Source: Ramlibacter paludis (GTDB lineage: Bacteria; Pseudomonadota; Gammaproteobacteria; Burkholderiales; Burkholderiaceae_C). Taken from it: a DNA stretch of 64,000 nucleotides. The notes beneath the pieces are model-generated. The model had not been told where the DNA came from. It saw only the letters and a list, made by a program, of their open reading frames with translations, and made no database searches. The stretch covers positions 372,001-436,000 of the forward strand of contig NZ_JAKLTM010000003.1 in NCBI RefSeq assembly GCF_022012305.1. Reading direction: 5' to 3'. Below are positions 50,287 through 58,815 of this stretch, one piece after another (the stretch's first letter is position 1; each line of letters opens with the position of its first letter). A program made the translations under genes and the position numbers.

Positions 50287-51383
50287 AGACCATCCGCCGC
50301 CTGATCTACGTCGAGATCCTCTACGCCGTCCTGTACGTCACGCTGGGCTTCCTGGCCCTCTTCTTCATCTTCGACCTGATCGACGAACTGCCGCTGATCG
50401 GCAAGGGCGTGGGAACCTACAAGCTGTCGCAGGCCATGCTGTTCGTCAGCCTGCGCGTGCCGGCCCACCTCTACGAACTGCTCCCCATCGCGGTGCTGAT
50501 CGGCACCATCTTCGTGATGGCGCGCTTCGCCCAGAGCTCGGAATACACCATCCTGCGCACCAGCGGCCTGGGCCCGGTGCGGGCGCTGCGCACGCTGCTG
50601 CTGCTGGGGGTGGGCTTCACCGCCCTCACCTTCGCCGTGGGCGACTACCTGGCGCCCGCCAGCGACCGCGTGGGCCAGCTGTTCAAGGGCCAGGTGATCG
50701 ACGGCGGCGTCTCGGTGGGCGGCACCGGCGCCTGGCTGAAGGAGCGGCAGCGCTACCTCTCGTACAACGTGAACGTCCGGGCGCTCACGGACAACAGCAT
50801 GCAGAACGTGCGCATCTTCGAAGCGGATCCGCGCGGCTTCCTGGTGTCCATCACCCAGGCCCCCAAGGCGCGTTTCGAGGACGGCGCCTGGGTGCTGGAG
50901 AACGCCGAGCGCAGCGAGTTCGCGCTGGGCGAGCTGGAGCGCGCGCACGTGGAGCGCATCAAGGTGCCGTCGCTGCGCTGGCCCACCGAGATCACGCAGG
51001 AAATGGTCTCGGTGGCGCTGCTCAAGCCCGATCGCATGAGCACCATCGCCCTCTTCCAGTACATCCGCCACCTCGAGGCCAATTCGCAGACCTCGCAGCG
51101 CTACGAGATCGAGTTCTGGCGCAAGGTGTTCTATCCGCTGTCCTGCCTGGTGATGGTGGTGCTGGCCCTGCCCTTCGCCTACCTGCACTTCCGCACGGGC
51201 GGCATCACCAGCTACGTGTTCGGCGGCGTGCTGATCGGCATCAGCTTCTTCCTGCTGAACAACGTCTTCGGCTACATCGGCAACCTGCAGAACTGGAAGC
51301 CCTGGCTGGCGGCGGGGACGCCGGGCCTGATCTACACCATGCTCTCCCTGGGCGCCTTCGGCTTCCTGGTGCTGCGGCGATGA
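50283..51383 (+). CDS. lptG: LPS export permease LptG
   Basis: The 366-residue partner of LptF has six helices and a periplasmic domain. Conserved YELLPIAVLIGTIFVMARFAQSSEYTILRTSG lies at about 63-95. It starts in the ATGA shared with lptF and ends overlapping cbiX by 4 bases. Confidence 0.95.
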   Translation: MKTIRRLIYVEILYAVLYVTLGFLALFFIFDLIDELPLIGKGVGTYKLSQAMLFVSLRVPAHLYELLPIAVLIGTIFVMARFAQSSEYTILRTSGLGPVRALRTLLLLGVGFTALTFAVGDYLAPASDRVGQLFKGQVIDGGVSVGGTGAWLKERQRYLSYNVNVRALTDNSMQNVRIFEADPRGFLVSITQAPKARFEDGAWVLENAERSEFALGELERAHVERIKVPSLRWPTEITQEMVSVALLKPDRMSTIALFQYIRHLEANSQTSQRYEIEFWRKVFYPLSCLVMVVLALPFAYLHFRTGGITSYVFGGVLIGISFFLLNNVFGYIGNLQNWKPWLAAGTPGLIYTMLSLGAFGFLVLRR

Positions 51384-51739
51384 GCAAGGCCATCGTCCTG
51401 TTCGGCCACGGCTCGCGCGATCCGCTGTGGCGGCTGCCCATGGAAACCGTGGCGACCCGCCTGCGGACGCTGCAGCCCGGCGTGCCGGTGCGCTGCGCCT
51501 ACCTGGAACTGGACACGCCCGACCTGGGCACGGCCGCCGGCGAGCTGGTGGCGGCGGGCGCCACCGAGGTCACCATCGTTCCCATGTTCCTGGGCACCGG
51601 ACGCCATGCGCGCGAGGACCTGCCGGCCCTGGTACGCCAGTTGCAGGTGGTTTGCCCCACCGTCCGCTTCGTGTTGCAGGCGCCCGTCGGCGAGGACGCA
51701 AGGGTCGTGGACCTGCTGGCAAAGATTGCGATGGAATAA
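51380..51739 (+). CDS. CbiX/SirB-type sirohydrochlorin chelatase
   Basis: The 119-residue protein has HGSRDPLWR and FLGTGRHAREDLP, with histidines that bind metal in the short CbiX(S) chelatases, which insert cobalt or iron into sirohydrochlorin. Siroheme is needed for sulfite reductase, and cysB follows 43 bases later. The short form probably acts as a homodimer. Confidence 0.88.
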   Translation: MSKAIVLFGHGSRDPLWRLPMETVATRLRTLQPGVPVRCAYLELDTPDLGTAAGELVAAGATEVTIVPMFLGTGRHAREDLPALVRQLQVVCPTVRFVLQAPVGEDARVVDLLAKIAME

Positions 51740-51779
51740 GACAGCGAGGCATAATGAATTTCTCTCTTAGAAGAAATTC
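51726..51779 (+). promoter_or_regulatory. putative cysB promoter with overlapping dyad
   Basis: TTGCGA (51726-51731) and CATAAT (51750-51755) are 18 bases apart. Just downstream, perfect arms GAATTTCT (51756-51763) and AGAAATTC (51772-51779) with an 8-base loop overlap the likely transcription start and end 3 bases before the cysB ATG. CysB-type regulators often bind their own promoter. Confidence 0.5.
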
Positions 51780-51782
51780 AAT

Positions 51783-52727
51783 ATGAATCTGCATCAGTTT
51801 CGCTTCGTCCAGGAAGCGGTGCGGCGCAACTTGAACCTGACGGAAGCAGCCAAGGCGCTGCACACCTCCCAGCCGGGGGTCTCCAAGGCCATCATCGAAC
51901 TCGAGGAAGAACTCGGCGTCGAGATCTTCGCCCGGCACGGCAAGCGCCTGAAGCGCGTCACGGAGCCCGGCCAGCACGTGCTGAAAAGCATAGAACTGAT
52001 CATGCGCGAGGTGGGCAACCTCAAGCGCATCGGCGAACAGTTCAGCGCCCAGGACAGCGGCACCCTCTCCATCGCCACCACCCACACCCAGGCACGCTAC
52101 GTGCTGCCGATCCCGGTGGCCAAGCTGCGCGAGCAATACCCCAAGGTGTCGGTCAGCCTGCACCAGGGCTCGCCCGACCAGGTGGCGCGGATGGTGCTGG
52201 ACGAGATCGCCGAGATCGGCATCGCCACCGAGTCGCTCTCGGACTACCCGGACCTGGTCACCATGCCCTGCTACGAGTGGCAGCACGTGCTGGTGCTGCC
52301 CAAGGAGCATCCGCTGGCGAAGAAGGAGCGCGTCACGCTGGAGGACATCGCCGCCGAGCCGCTGGTGACCTACCACCCGTCCTTCACCGGCCGCACGCGC
52401 ATCGACTCCGCCTTCGCGCAGCGCAAGCTGACCCCGCACATCGCGCTGGAAGCGATCGACTCCGACGTGATCAAGACCTACGTGCGCCTCGGCCTGGGCA
52501 TCGGCATCGTCGCCGAGATGGCCGTGCGCGACGACGGCAGCAACGGCGACCTGGCCGTGCGGCCCCTGGGCACCCTGTTCGGCCACAACCTCGCGCGCGT
52601 GGCCTTCAAGCGCGGCGCCTACCTGCGCAACTTCGTGTTCCGCTTCGCCGAACTGCTGTCCGACCGCCTCGACCGCAACCTCATCGCCAAGGCCATGAGC
52701 GGCCACGGCAACGACTACGAACTGTGA
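51783..52727 (+). CDS. cysB: CysB-like LysR-type regulator
   Basis: The 314-residue regulator has an N-terminal winged HTH (MNLHQFRFVQEAVRRNLNLTEAAKALHTSQPGVSKAI, 1-37) and a substrate-binding domain (about 90-300). The start NLHQFRFVQEA and the overall length match CysB/Cbl. These activate sulfate assimilation genes with N-acetylserine as inducer. Sulfur-source sensing fits the chelatase neighbour and the sox operon in the window. Confidence 0.9.
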   Translation: MNLHQFRFVQEAVRRNLNLTEAAKALHTSQPGVSKAIIELEEELGVEIFARHGKRLKRVTEPGQHVLKSIELIMREVGNLKRIGEQFSAQDSGTLSIATTHTQARYVLPIPVAKLREQYPKVSVSLHQGSPDQVARMVLDEIAEIGIATESLSDYPDLVTMPCYEWQHVLVLPKEHPLAKKERVTLEDIAAEPLVTYHPSFTGRTRIDSAFAQRKLTPHIALEAIDSDVIKTYVRLGLGIGIVAEMAVRDDGSNGDLAVRPLGTLFGHNLARVAFKRGAYLRNFVFRFAELLSDRLDRNLIAKAMSGHGNDYEL

Positions 52728-52737
52728 CTCCCGCACC

Positions 52738-53898
52738 ATGAGCACCGAACGCACGCCCCCCATCGCCACCAAGTTCCCCACCATGGGGACCACCATCTTC
52801 ACGGTGATGTCGGCCCTGGCCGCCGAGAAGAACGCCGTCAACCTCGGCCAAGGCTTCCCCGATTTCGAATGCGACCCCAGGCTGGTCGACGCCGTGAGCC
52901 AGGCCATGACGATGGGCCTGAACCAGTACCCGCCCATGACCGGCGTGCCGGTGCTGCGCGAGGCGGTGGCCGCCAAGATCGAGGCGCTGTACGGCCGCAA
53001 GTACGACCCGGCCAGCGAGATCACCATCACCGCCGGCGCGACGCAGGCGATCATCACGGCCATCCTCGCGATCGTGAAGCCGGGCGACGAAGTGATCGTG
53101 CTGGAGCCCTGCTACGACAGCTACGTGCCCAACATCGAGCTCGCCGGCGGCAAGGTCGTGCGGGTGCCGCTGACGCCCGGAACCTTCCGGCCGGACTTCG
53201 GCAAGATCGCCGCGGCGCTGTCGCCGCGCACCCGCGCCATCCTGGTGAACTCGCCGCACAACCCGAGCGCCACGGTGTGGACGCGCGAGGAGATGCTGCA
53301 GCTGCAGGACCTGCTGGCGCCAACCGACGTCTTCGTGATCAGCGACGAGGTCTACGAGCACATGGTCTTCGACGGCCAGCTGCACCAGAGCGCCGCGCGC
53401 TTCCCCGGCCTGGCGGCGCGCTCGCTGATCGTCTCGAGCTTCGGCAAGACCTACCACGTGACCGGCTGGAAGATCGGCTACGTGGCCGCGCCCGCCGCCC
53501 TGACCGCCGAATTCCGGAAGGTCCACCAGTTCAACGTCTTCACGGTCAACACGCCGATGCAATACGGCCTGGCCGCGTACATGGCCTCGCCGGAGCCCTA
53601 CCTGCAGCTGCCGGCTTTCTACCAGCGCAAGCGCGACCTGTTCCGCGAAGGCCTGGGCCGCACGCGCCTGAAGCTGCTGCCCAGCCAGGGTTCGTACTTC
53701 CAGTGCGTGGACATCTCCGCCGTCAGCGACCTGGGCGAGGCGGACTTCTGCAAATGGGTCACCAGCGAGATCGGCGTGGCGGCGATTCCGCTGTCGGCGT
53801 TCTACGGCAATGGCTTCGACCAGCGGGTGGTGCGCTTCTGCTTCGCGAAGAAGGACGAGACGCTGCAGACGGCGCTGGAGCGGCTGGCGAAGCTCTAG
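52738..53898 (+). CDS. class I/II PLP aminotransferase (YbdL/MtnE-like)
   Basis: The 386-residue enzyme has the PLP lysine K237 in SSFGKTYHVTGWKIGY, NSPHNPSA for phosphate contact and VNLGQGFPDFE at 34-44. YbdL-type enzymes transaminate methionine or aromatic amino acids; kynurenine aminotransferase is an alternative. A methionine role would suit the nearby sulfur genes. It starts 10 bases after cysB on the same strand. Confidence 0.9.
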   Translation: MSTERTPPIATKFPTMGTTIFTVMSALAAEKNAVNLGQGFPDFECDPRLVDAVSQAMTMGLNQYPPMTGVPVLREAVAAKIEALYGRKYDPASEITITAGATQAIITAILAIVKPGDEVIVLEPCYDSYVPNIELAGGKVVRVPLTPGTFRPDFGKIAAALSPRTRAILVNSPHNPSATVWTREEMLQLQDLLAPTDVFVISDEVYEHMVFDGQLHQSAARFPGLAARSLIVSSFGKTYHVTGWKIGYVAAPAALTAEFRKVHQFNVFTVNTPMQYGLAAYMASPEPYLQLPAFYQRKRDLFREGLGRTRLKLLPSQGSYFQCVDISAVSDLGEADFCKWVTSEIGVAAIPLSAFYGNGFDQRVVRFCFAKKDETLQTALERLAKL

Positions 53899-53904
53899 GT
53901 CGTT

Positions 53905-53938
53905 CACTGAGAAATCCGCCAAGGCGGATTTCTCAGTG
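53905..53938. terminator. 34-bp perfect palindrome after the aminotransferase gene
   Basis: A 16-bp stem (CACTGAGAAATCCGCC at 53905-53920, its exact complement at 53923-53938) begins 7 bases after the stop codon. There is no T-run after it on either strand, so it is an atypical terminator or 3'-end protecting stem. A similar hairpin lies at 54140-54170. Confidence 0.6.
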
Positions 53939-53948
53939 GTCTAAACGG

Positions 53949-54129
53949 TGTGGAGGAGCCCGGCAAAGCCGGATCTCCTCCACAAGGGAGACCGGTCTGC
54001 GCGATGCTCCGTCCGGTCTACGTGCCGCTGCGCGGAGAGAACACCCGGGACAATGCGAGGATCGCGCGGAATATCATGCAGCGCGGTCCCACTTGTGGAG
54101 AGGATCCGGCTCTGCCGGGCCTCTTCACA
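53949..54129. repeat. pair of inverted composite hairpins flanking about 110 bases
   Basis: Hairpin B (53949-53984) has a 10-bp outer stem TGTGGAGGAG/CTCCTCCACA and an inner CCGGC/GCCGG stem. Hairpin B' (54094-54129) has the same plan, and its reverse complement matches B at 29 of 36 positions by eye. The interval also contains AGACCGG (53989-53995) facing CCGGTCT (54013-54019). No gene is seen in this stretch. Confidence 0.7.
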
Positions 54130-54139
54130 CTGACTAGTC

Positions 54140-54170
54140 CACTCTGGAATCGCGTAGCGATTTCAGAGTG
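54140..54170. terminator. hairpin after the Rieske gene
   Basis: CACTCTG/CAGAGTG plus AATCGC/GCGATT stems (one G-T between) with a GTA loop form a 14-bp hairpin. It starts 5 bases beyond the stop of the minus-strand Rieske gene and resembles the hairpin at 53905-53938. Confidence 0.6.
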
Positions 54171-54175
54171 CGGCC

Positions 54176-54880
54176 TCAACACTGGATCGAATTGCGGCAG
54201 AACCGCTCCAGCTCCCGCACCACCACCTGCCCGCTCACCGCATTGCGCGCCTTGCTGCCCACCTCCAGGCTCAGTTTCGCCTGGTACTTCTGGAAGAACT
54301 CGTCGAACAGCTCGCCCCCGAGCGTGGCATAAGCGGTGAGGCTGTCCACGCGGGGATCGTAGGAGAGCAGCACGGCGCACAGCGGCTGCCGCGCCGGGCC
54401 TGACAGCACTTCGGCGCCGCGGGCGGGATCGTATTGGCTGTGTTCCGCGCAGCAGTGGATCAGGCCATCCTGCACGCCGCGCTGCGCCCGCGTCTTGCGG
54501 AAGCTGATGAAGCTGACGTCGCGGGTCGGGTAGACCAGCTGGTGCGCGCAGATGGCGGAAAACGCCACGATGCTGCGCTTGCTGCCCACGCCGCCCGGCC
54601 AGCTGTAGGCGCTGCGGTCGTGGGTGCTCAGCGCATTCGGCTGCGCCGGCTTGCCCAGGTCCAGCAGGAACACCGGCGTCGCTTCGAAGGGATAGTGGAA
54701 GACGTAGTTGGCCTGGACCTTGAGTTCCGAGGCCTTGAGCGGGTCGCCGCGCTCGTTGACCAGCAAGGCCGGCGCATAGGCCTTGGGTTTCGCATCGGCC
54801 GCCCAGGCCGGCAGGGCGGCGGCCAGCGACATCCCGGCCGCACCCGCCGAGCAGGTCTCCATGAAACTGCGTCGGTCCAT
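54176..54880 (-). CDS. exported Rieske [2Fe-2S] protein
   Basis: The 234-residue protein has a Tat-type N-terminus (DRRSFMETC with a following Ala-rich segment, AWA cleavage near 30). Its Rieske ligands are CAH (in FSAICAHQLVYP) and CCAEH (in LIHCCAEHSQYDP). Rieske centres carry electrons, usually in bc1-type or oxygenase complexes; this orphan gene has no partner here, so the redox partner is unknown. It follows hrpA by 62 bases. Confidence 0.85.
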   Translation of the reverse strand: MDRRSFMETCSAGAAGMSLAAALPAWAADAKPKAYAPALLVNERGDPLKASELKVQANYVFHYPFEATPVFLLDLGKPAQPNALSTHDRSAYSWPGGVGSKRSIVAFSAICAHQLVYPTRDVSFISFRKTRAQRGVQDGLIHCCAEHSQYDPARGAEVLSGPARQPLCAVLLSYDPRVDSLTAYATLGGELFDEFFQKYQAKLSLEVGSKARNAVSGQVVVRELERFCRNSIQC

Positions 54881-54942
54881 CGTTGCTTTGTACTCCCGCC
54901 GGCCGGCGGCGAACAGGGGGAGAAACGCAGAAGCCGAAAGCT

Positions 54943-57900
54943 TCAACTATTCAGCTGGGCCCAGACCTTCTCGAGCCGCTTGCTGCTCACCGGCTGCGGC
55001 GTCTTCAGCTCCTGGGCGAACAGACTCACCCGCAGCTCTTCCAGCAGCCAGCGGAAGTCCTGCATGCGCTCGTCGGCCACGCCCTTGCGCTCGGCCACCA
55101 GCCGCCAGTATTTCTGCTCCTGGGGCCGCAGTTCGGCCAGGCGCGTGCCGTCGCGCGCCGGATCGGCGCGCAGCTTGTCCAGGCGCAGCACGATGGCCTT
55201 CAGGTAACGCGGCAGGTGCTGCAGGCGCGCCCAGGGCGTCGCGGCCAGGAAGCGCTTGGGCACCAGCCGTTGCAGCTGTTGCAAGGCATCGGCGGTGGCA
55301 TCCGGCTGGATCTTCGTGTCCTTGATCTTGCGGGCGGCGGCGGCGTAGTCGGCCAGGATGCTGGCGGCCAGGCGCGCCACTTCGTTGGCGATCAGCGTCA
55401 GGCGGCCGCGGCCTTCGTCCAGCCGCTTCTTGAAGTCGGCCGCGTTGGCGGGCAGCGGATCGAGCAGGAAGGCGCGGTCCAGCGCCACCTCGACGATCTG
55501 CTCGCGCAGTTCTTCCAGCGTTCCCAGCGGCAGGTAGGCCACGGCCATCTTCTGCAGGTCCGGGATGTTCTTTTCCAGGTACTTGAGCGCGTCCTTCAGC
55601 TGCAGCGCGAACAGGCGGCGCAGGCCCGCGCGATGCTTCGCGGCGGCCACCTCCGGCTCGTCGAACACTTCGATCGTCACCGCATCGCGGCCATCGATCA
55701 GCGCCGGGAAGCCGACCAGCGAAGTGCCGCCCTTGCGCACTTCCATCAGCTCGGGCAGCTCGCCGAAGGTCCAGGCCGTGTGCCTCTCGGCCGTGGACCC
55801 TCCCCCTGCCGTCGCAAGGCTGGGCGGTGGGCTCGCGACGGCGGCGGACCTGGCTGGCGTTGCGGGCGCCGCCTCCACCTGCTTCGCGACCTTCAAGCCC
55901 GCCAGCGCCTGGAAGGCGCCGCGTGCCTGCGCCCCCAGCTCGGACTTCAGCGCCGCCAGGTTGCGCCCCATGCCCAGTTGGCGCCCGTGCTCGTCGACGA
56001 TGCGGAAATTCATGAACAGGTGCGCCGGCACCATGTCCAGCTTGAAGTCGGTGCGCTTCACGTCCAGGCTGGTTTCGTCGCGCGCGAGTTTCAGCAGCGC
56101 ATCGGTCAGGCCGCCGAGCGCCCAGCGTTCCGGCGTGGACAGCAGCGCGGCGATGCGCGTGGCCGACTCCGGCAGCGGCACGAAGCGGGAGCGCGGCCGC
56201 TGCGGCAGGCTTTTCAGCAGCGCCTGGATCTTGTCCTTCAGCATGCCGGGCACCAGCCACTCGGCACGCTCCTCGTTCACCTGGTTCAGCACGTAGAGCG
56301 GCACCGTCACCGTGATGCCGTCGCGCGCGTCGCCCGGCTCGTGCAGGTAGGTCGCCGCGCAGTCGATGCCGCCCAGGCGCACCGTCTTCGGGAAGGCGTT
56401 GCTGGTGATGCCGGCCGCCTCGTGCCGCATCAGCTCCTCGCGCGAGAGCTTCAGCAGGTCCGGGTTGGCGCGGCTCGCCTGCCGGTACCAGCCTTCGAAG
56501 GTGGCGCCGCTGTAGACGTCCTTGGGCACCTGCTGGTCGTAGAAGGCGTAGATCAGCTCCTCGTCCACCAGCACGTCCTGCCGGCGCGACTTGTGCTCCA
56601 GCTCCTCGACCTGCCGCACCAGCTTCTGGTTGGCGGCCAGGAAAGGCAGGCGCGTCTCCCATTCGCCGGCGACCAGGCCTTCGCGCAGGAAGATGTCGCG
56701 CGCGCCGTGCAGGTCGGCGCGGGCAAAGGGCACGCGTCGGCCGCTGTAGATCACCAGGCCGTACAGCGTGGCCCGTTCCAGCGCCATCACTTCGGCCTGC
56801 TTCTTCTCCCAGTGCGGATCGAGCAGCTGTTTCTTCAGCAGGTGGCCGGCGACTTCCTCCACCCACTGCGGCTCGATGTTGGCGATGCCGCGGCCGAAGA
56901 GCCGCGTCGTTTCGACCAGCTCCGCCACCACCACCCAGCGCCCCGGACGCTTCTTCAGGTGCGCGCCCGGATGGCGGTAGAACTTGATGCCGCGCGCGCC
57001 CAGGTAGGCCTCGTCGTCTTCCAGCTTGAAGCCGATGTTGCCCAGCAAACCAGCCAGCATCGACTTGTGGAGCTGCTCGTAGCTGGCGGGCTGGTCGTTC
57101 AGCTTCCACTTGTGCTCGGTCACCACCGTCAGCAGCTGGCTGTGGACGTCGCGCCATTCGCGCACGCGCCGCACGTTGACGAAGTTCTGGCGCAGCAGCT
57201 GCTCGTACTGGCGGTTGGACAGGCGATGGTCCGTGCCGTGGCCGCCGCGGGCCTGCTCGAGCCACTGCCACAGGCGCAGGTAGCCCGAGAACTCGCTCTT
57301 CTCGTCGTCGAACTTGGCGTGCTGCTGGTCGGCCTGCGCCTGCAGCTCCATGGGGCGGTCGCGCACGTCCTGCAGCGACAGCGCCGATGCGATCACCAGC
57401 ACGTCGGCCAAGGCGCCGCGCTGGCGCGCCTCCAGGATCATGCGGCCCACTCGCGGGTCCAGCGGCAGGCGGGCCAGCTCCGCGCCCATGGGCGTGAGCG
57501 CGTTGTCGTCGTCCACCGCCCCCAGCTCGTTCAGCAGCTGGTAGCCGTCGGAAATCGCGCGGCCCGAAGGCCGGTCGATGAAGGGAAAGTCCTCCACCGC
57601 GCCCAGGTGCAGCGACTTCATGCGCAGGATCACGCCCGCCAGCGACGAGCGCAGGATCTCCGGGTCGGTGAAGCGCGGCCGCGCGGTGAAGTCCTTCTCG
57701 TCGTAGAGGCGGATGCAGATGCCGTTGGCGACGCGGCCGCAGCGGCCCGCCCGCTGGTTCGCCGCGGCCTGGCTGACCGGCTCCACCAGCAGCTGTTCCA
57801 CCTTGCTGCGGAAGCTGTAGCGCTTGACGCGGGCGGTGCCGGTGTCGATCACGTAGCGGATGCCCGGCACCGTCAGCGAGGTTTCCGCCACGTTGGTGGC

Positions 57901-58806
57901 CAGCACGATGCGGCGGCCGCCATGCGTGTCGAACACGCGGTCCTGCTCGGCCTGCGACAGCCGCGCGAACAGCGGCAGCACTTCGGCGTTGCGCGTCAGC
58001 GCGTCGTGCGCGAGGTGCTTGCGCAGGTGGTCGGCCGCCTCCCGGATTTCGCGCTCGCCCGGCAGGAACACCAGGATGTCGCCGGGCGCGTTGCCGCGCC
58101 AGAGCTCGTCGACCGCATCGGCGATCGCGTCGTTCAGGTCGAACTCCCGCGTCTCCTCGAACGGCTGCCAGCGCTGCTCCACCGGGAACATGCGGCCGGA
58201 AACGTAGATGACGGGCGCCGGCCCCTTGGCGGACGCGAAGTGCTGCGCGAAGCGTTCGGCGTCGATGGTGGCCGAGGTCACCACGATCTTCAGGTCCGGC
58301 CGGCGCGGCAGCAGCTGCCGCAGGTAGCCGAGCAGGAAGTCGATGTTGAGGCTGCGCTCGTGCGCCTCGTCGATGATGATGGTGTCGTAGGCCTTGAGCA
58401 GCGGGTCCGACTGCGTCTCGGCCAGCAGGATGCCGTCGGTCATCAGCTTCACCGACGCGTCCTTGGCCAGCCGGTCCTGGAAACGCACCTTGAAGCCGAC
58501 CACTTCGCCCAGCGGCGTTTCCAGCTCCTGCGCGATGCGCTTGGCGACGCTGGAGGCGGCGATGCGGCGCGGCTGCGTGTGGCCGATCAGGCGGCCCTTG
58601 CCGTCCGGCGCATTGAGCTTGCCGCGGCCCATGGCGAGCGCGATCTTGGGCAGCTGGGTGGTCTTGCCCGAGCCGGTCTCGCCGCAGACGATGACCACCT
58701 GGTGGGCGGCCATGGCTTCCATGATCTCTTCGCGCTTGGCGGAAACCGGAAGCGCTTCCGGGAAGGTGATTTTCAGCGAGGCAGGCAAGGCGGAACGGCG
58801 GACCAA
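54943..58806 (-). CDS. hrpA: ATP-dependent RNA helicase HrpA
   Basis: The 1287-residue DEAH-box helicase has Walker A GETGSGKTTQLP, DEAH in IIIDEAHERSLN, motif III SAT and motif VI QRAGRCGRV. The HA2/OB-fold and the long HrpA C-terminal region follow. It acts on mRNA and helps rescue or process stalled translation complexes. The only start that fits the open frame is TTG at 58806 (the frame is closed by TAA four codons upstream). Ribosome-site support is weak. Confidence 0.93.
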   Translation of the reverse strand: MVRRSALPASLKITFPEALPVSAKREEIMEAMAAHQVVIVCGETGSGKTTQLPKIALAMGRGKLNAPDGKGRLIGHTQPRRIAASSVAKRIAQELETPLGEVVGFKVRFQDRLAKDASVKLMTDGILLAETQSDPLLKAYDTIIIDEAHERSLNIDFLLGYLRQLLPRRPDLKIVVTSATIDAERFAQHFASAKGPAPVIYVSGRMFPVEQRWQPFEETREFDLNDAIADAVDELWRGNAPGDILVFLPGEREIREAADHLRKHLAHDALTRNAEVLPLFARLSQAEQDRVFDTHGGRRIVLATNVAETSLTVPGIRYVIDTGTARVKRYSFRSKVEQLLVEPVSQAAANQRAGRCGRVANGICIRLYDEKDFTARPRFTDPEILRSSLAGVILRMKSLHLGAVEDFPFIDRPSGRAISDGYQLLNELGAVDDDNALTPMGAELARLPLDPRVGRMILEARQRGALADVLVIASALSLQDVRDRPMELQAQADQQHAKFDDEKSEFSGYLRLWQWLEQARGGHGTDHRLSNRQYEQLLRQNFVNVRRVREWRDVHSQLLTVVTEHKWKLNDQPASYEQLHKSMLAGLLGNIGFKLEDDEAYLGARGIKFYRHPGAHLKKRPGRWVVVAELVETTRLFGRGIANIEPQWVEEVAGHLLKKQLLDPHWEKKQAEVMALERATLYGLVIYSGRRVPFARADLHGARDIFLREGLVAGEWETRLPFLAANQKLVRQVEELEHKSRRQDVLVDEELIYAFYDQQVPKDVYSGATFEGWYRQASRANPDLLKLSREELMRHEAAGITSNAFPKTVRLGGIDCAATYLHEPGDARDGITVTVPLYVLNQVNEERAEWLVPGMLKDKIQALLKSLPQRPRSRFVPLPESATRIAALLSTPERWALGGLTDALLKLARDETSLDVKRTDFKLDMVPAHLFMNFRIVDEHGRQLGMGRNLAALKSELGAQARGAFQALAGLKVAKQVEAAPATPARSAAVASPPPSLATAGGGSTAERHTAWTFGELPELMEVRKGGTSLVGFPALIDGRDAVTIEVFDEPEVAAAKHRAGLRRLFALQLKDALKYLEKNIPDLQKMAVAYLPLGTLEELREQIVEVALDRAFLLDPLPANAADFKKRLDEGRGRLTLIANEVARLAASILADYAAAARKIKDTKIQPDATADALQQLQRLVPKRFLAATPWARLQHLPRYLKAIVLRLDKLRADPARDGTRLAELRPQEQKYWRLVAERKGVADERMQDFRWLLEELRVSLFAQELKTPQPVSSKRLEKVWAQLNS

Positions 58807-58815
58807 AGCCTGGGA

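Noticed and set aside
53949..54129. Possible small protein gene inside the hairpin spacer
   Set aside because: Short frames here cross the hairpins, have no ribosome site and no recognisable sequence.
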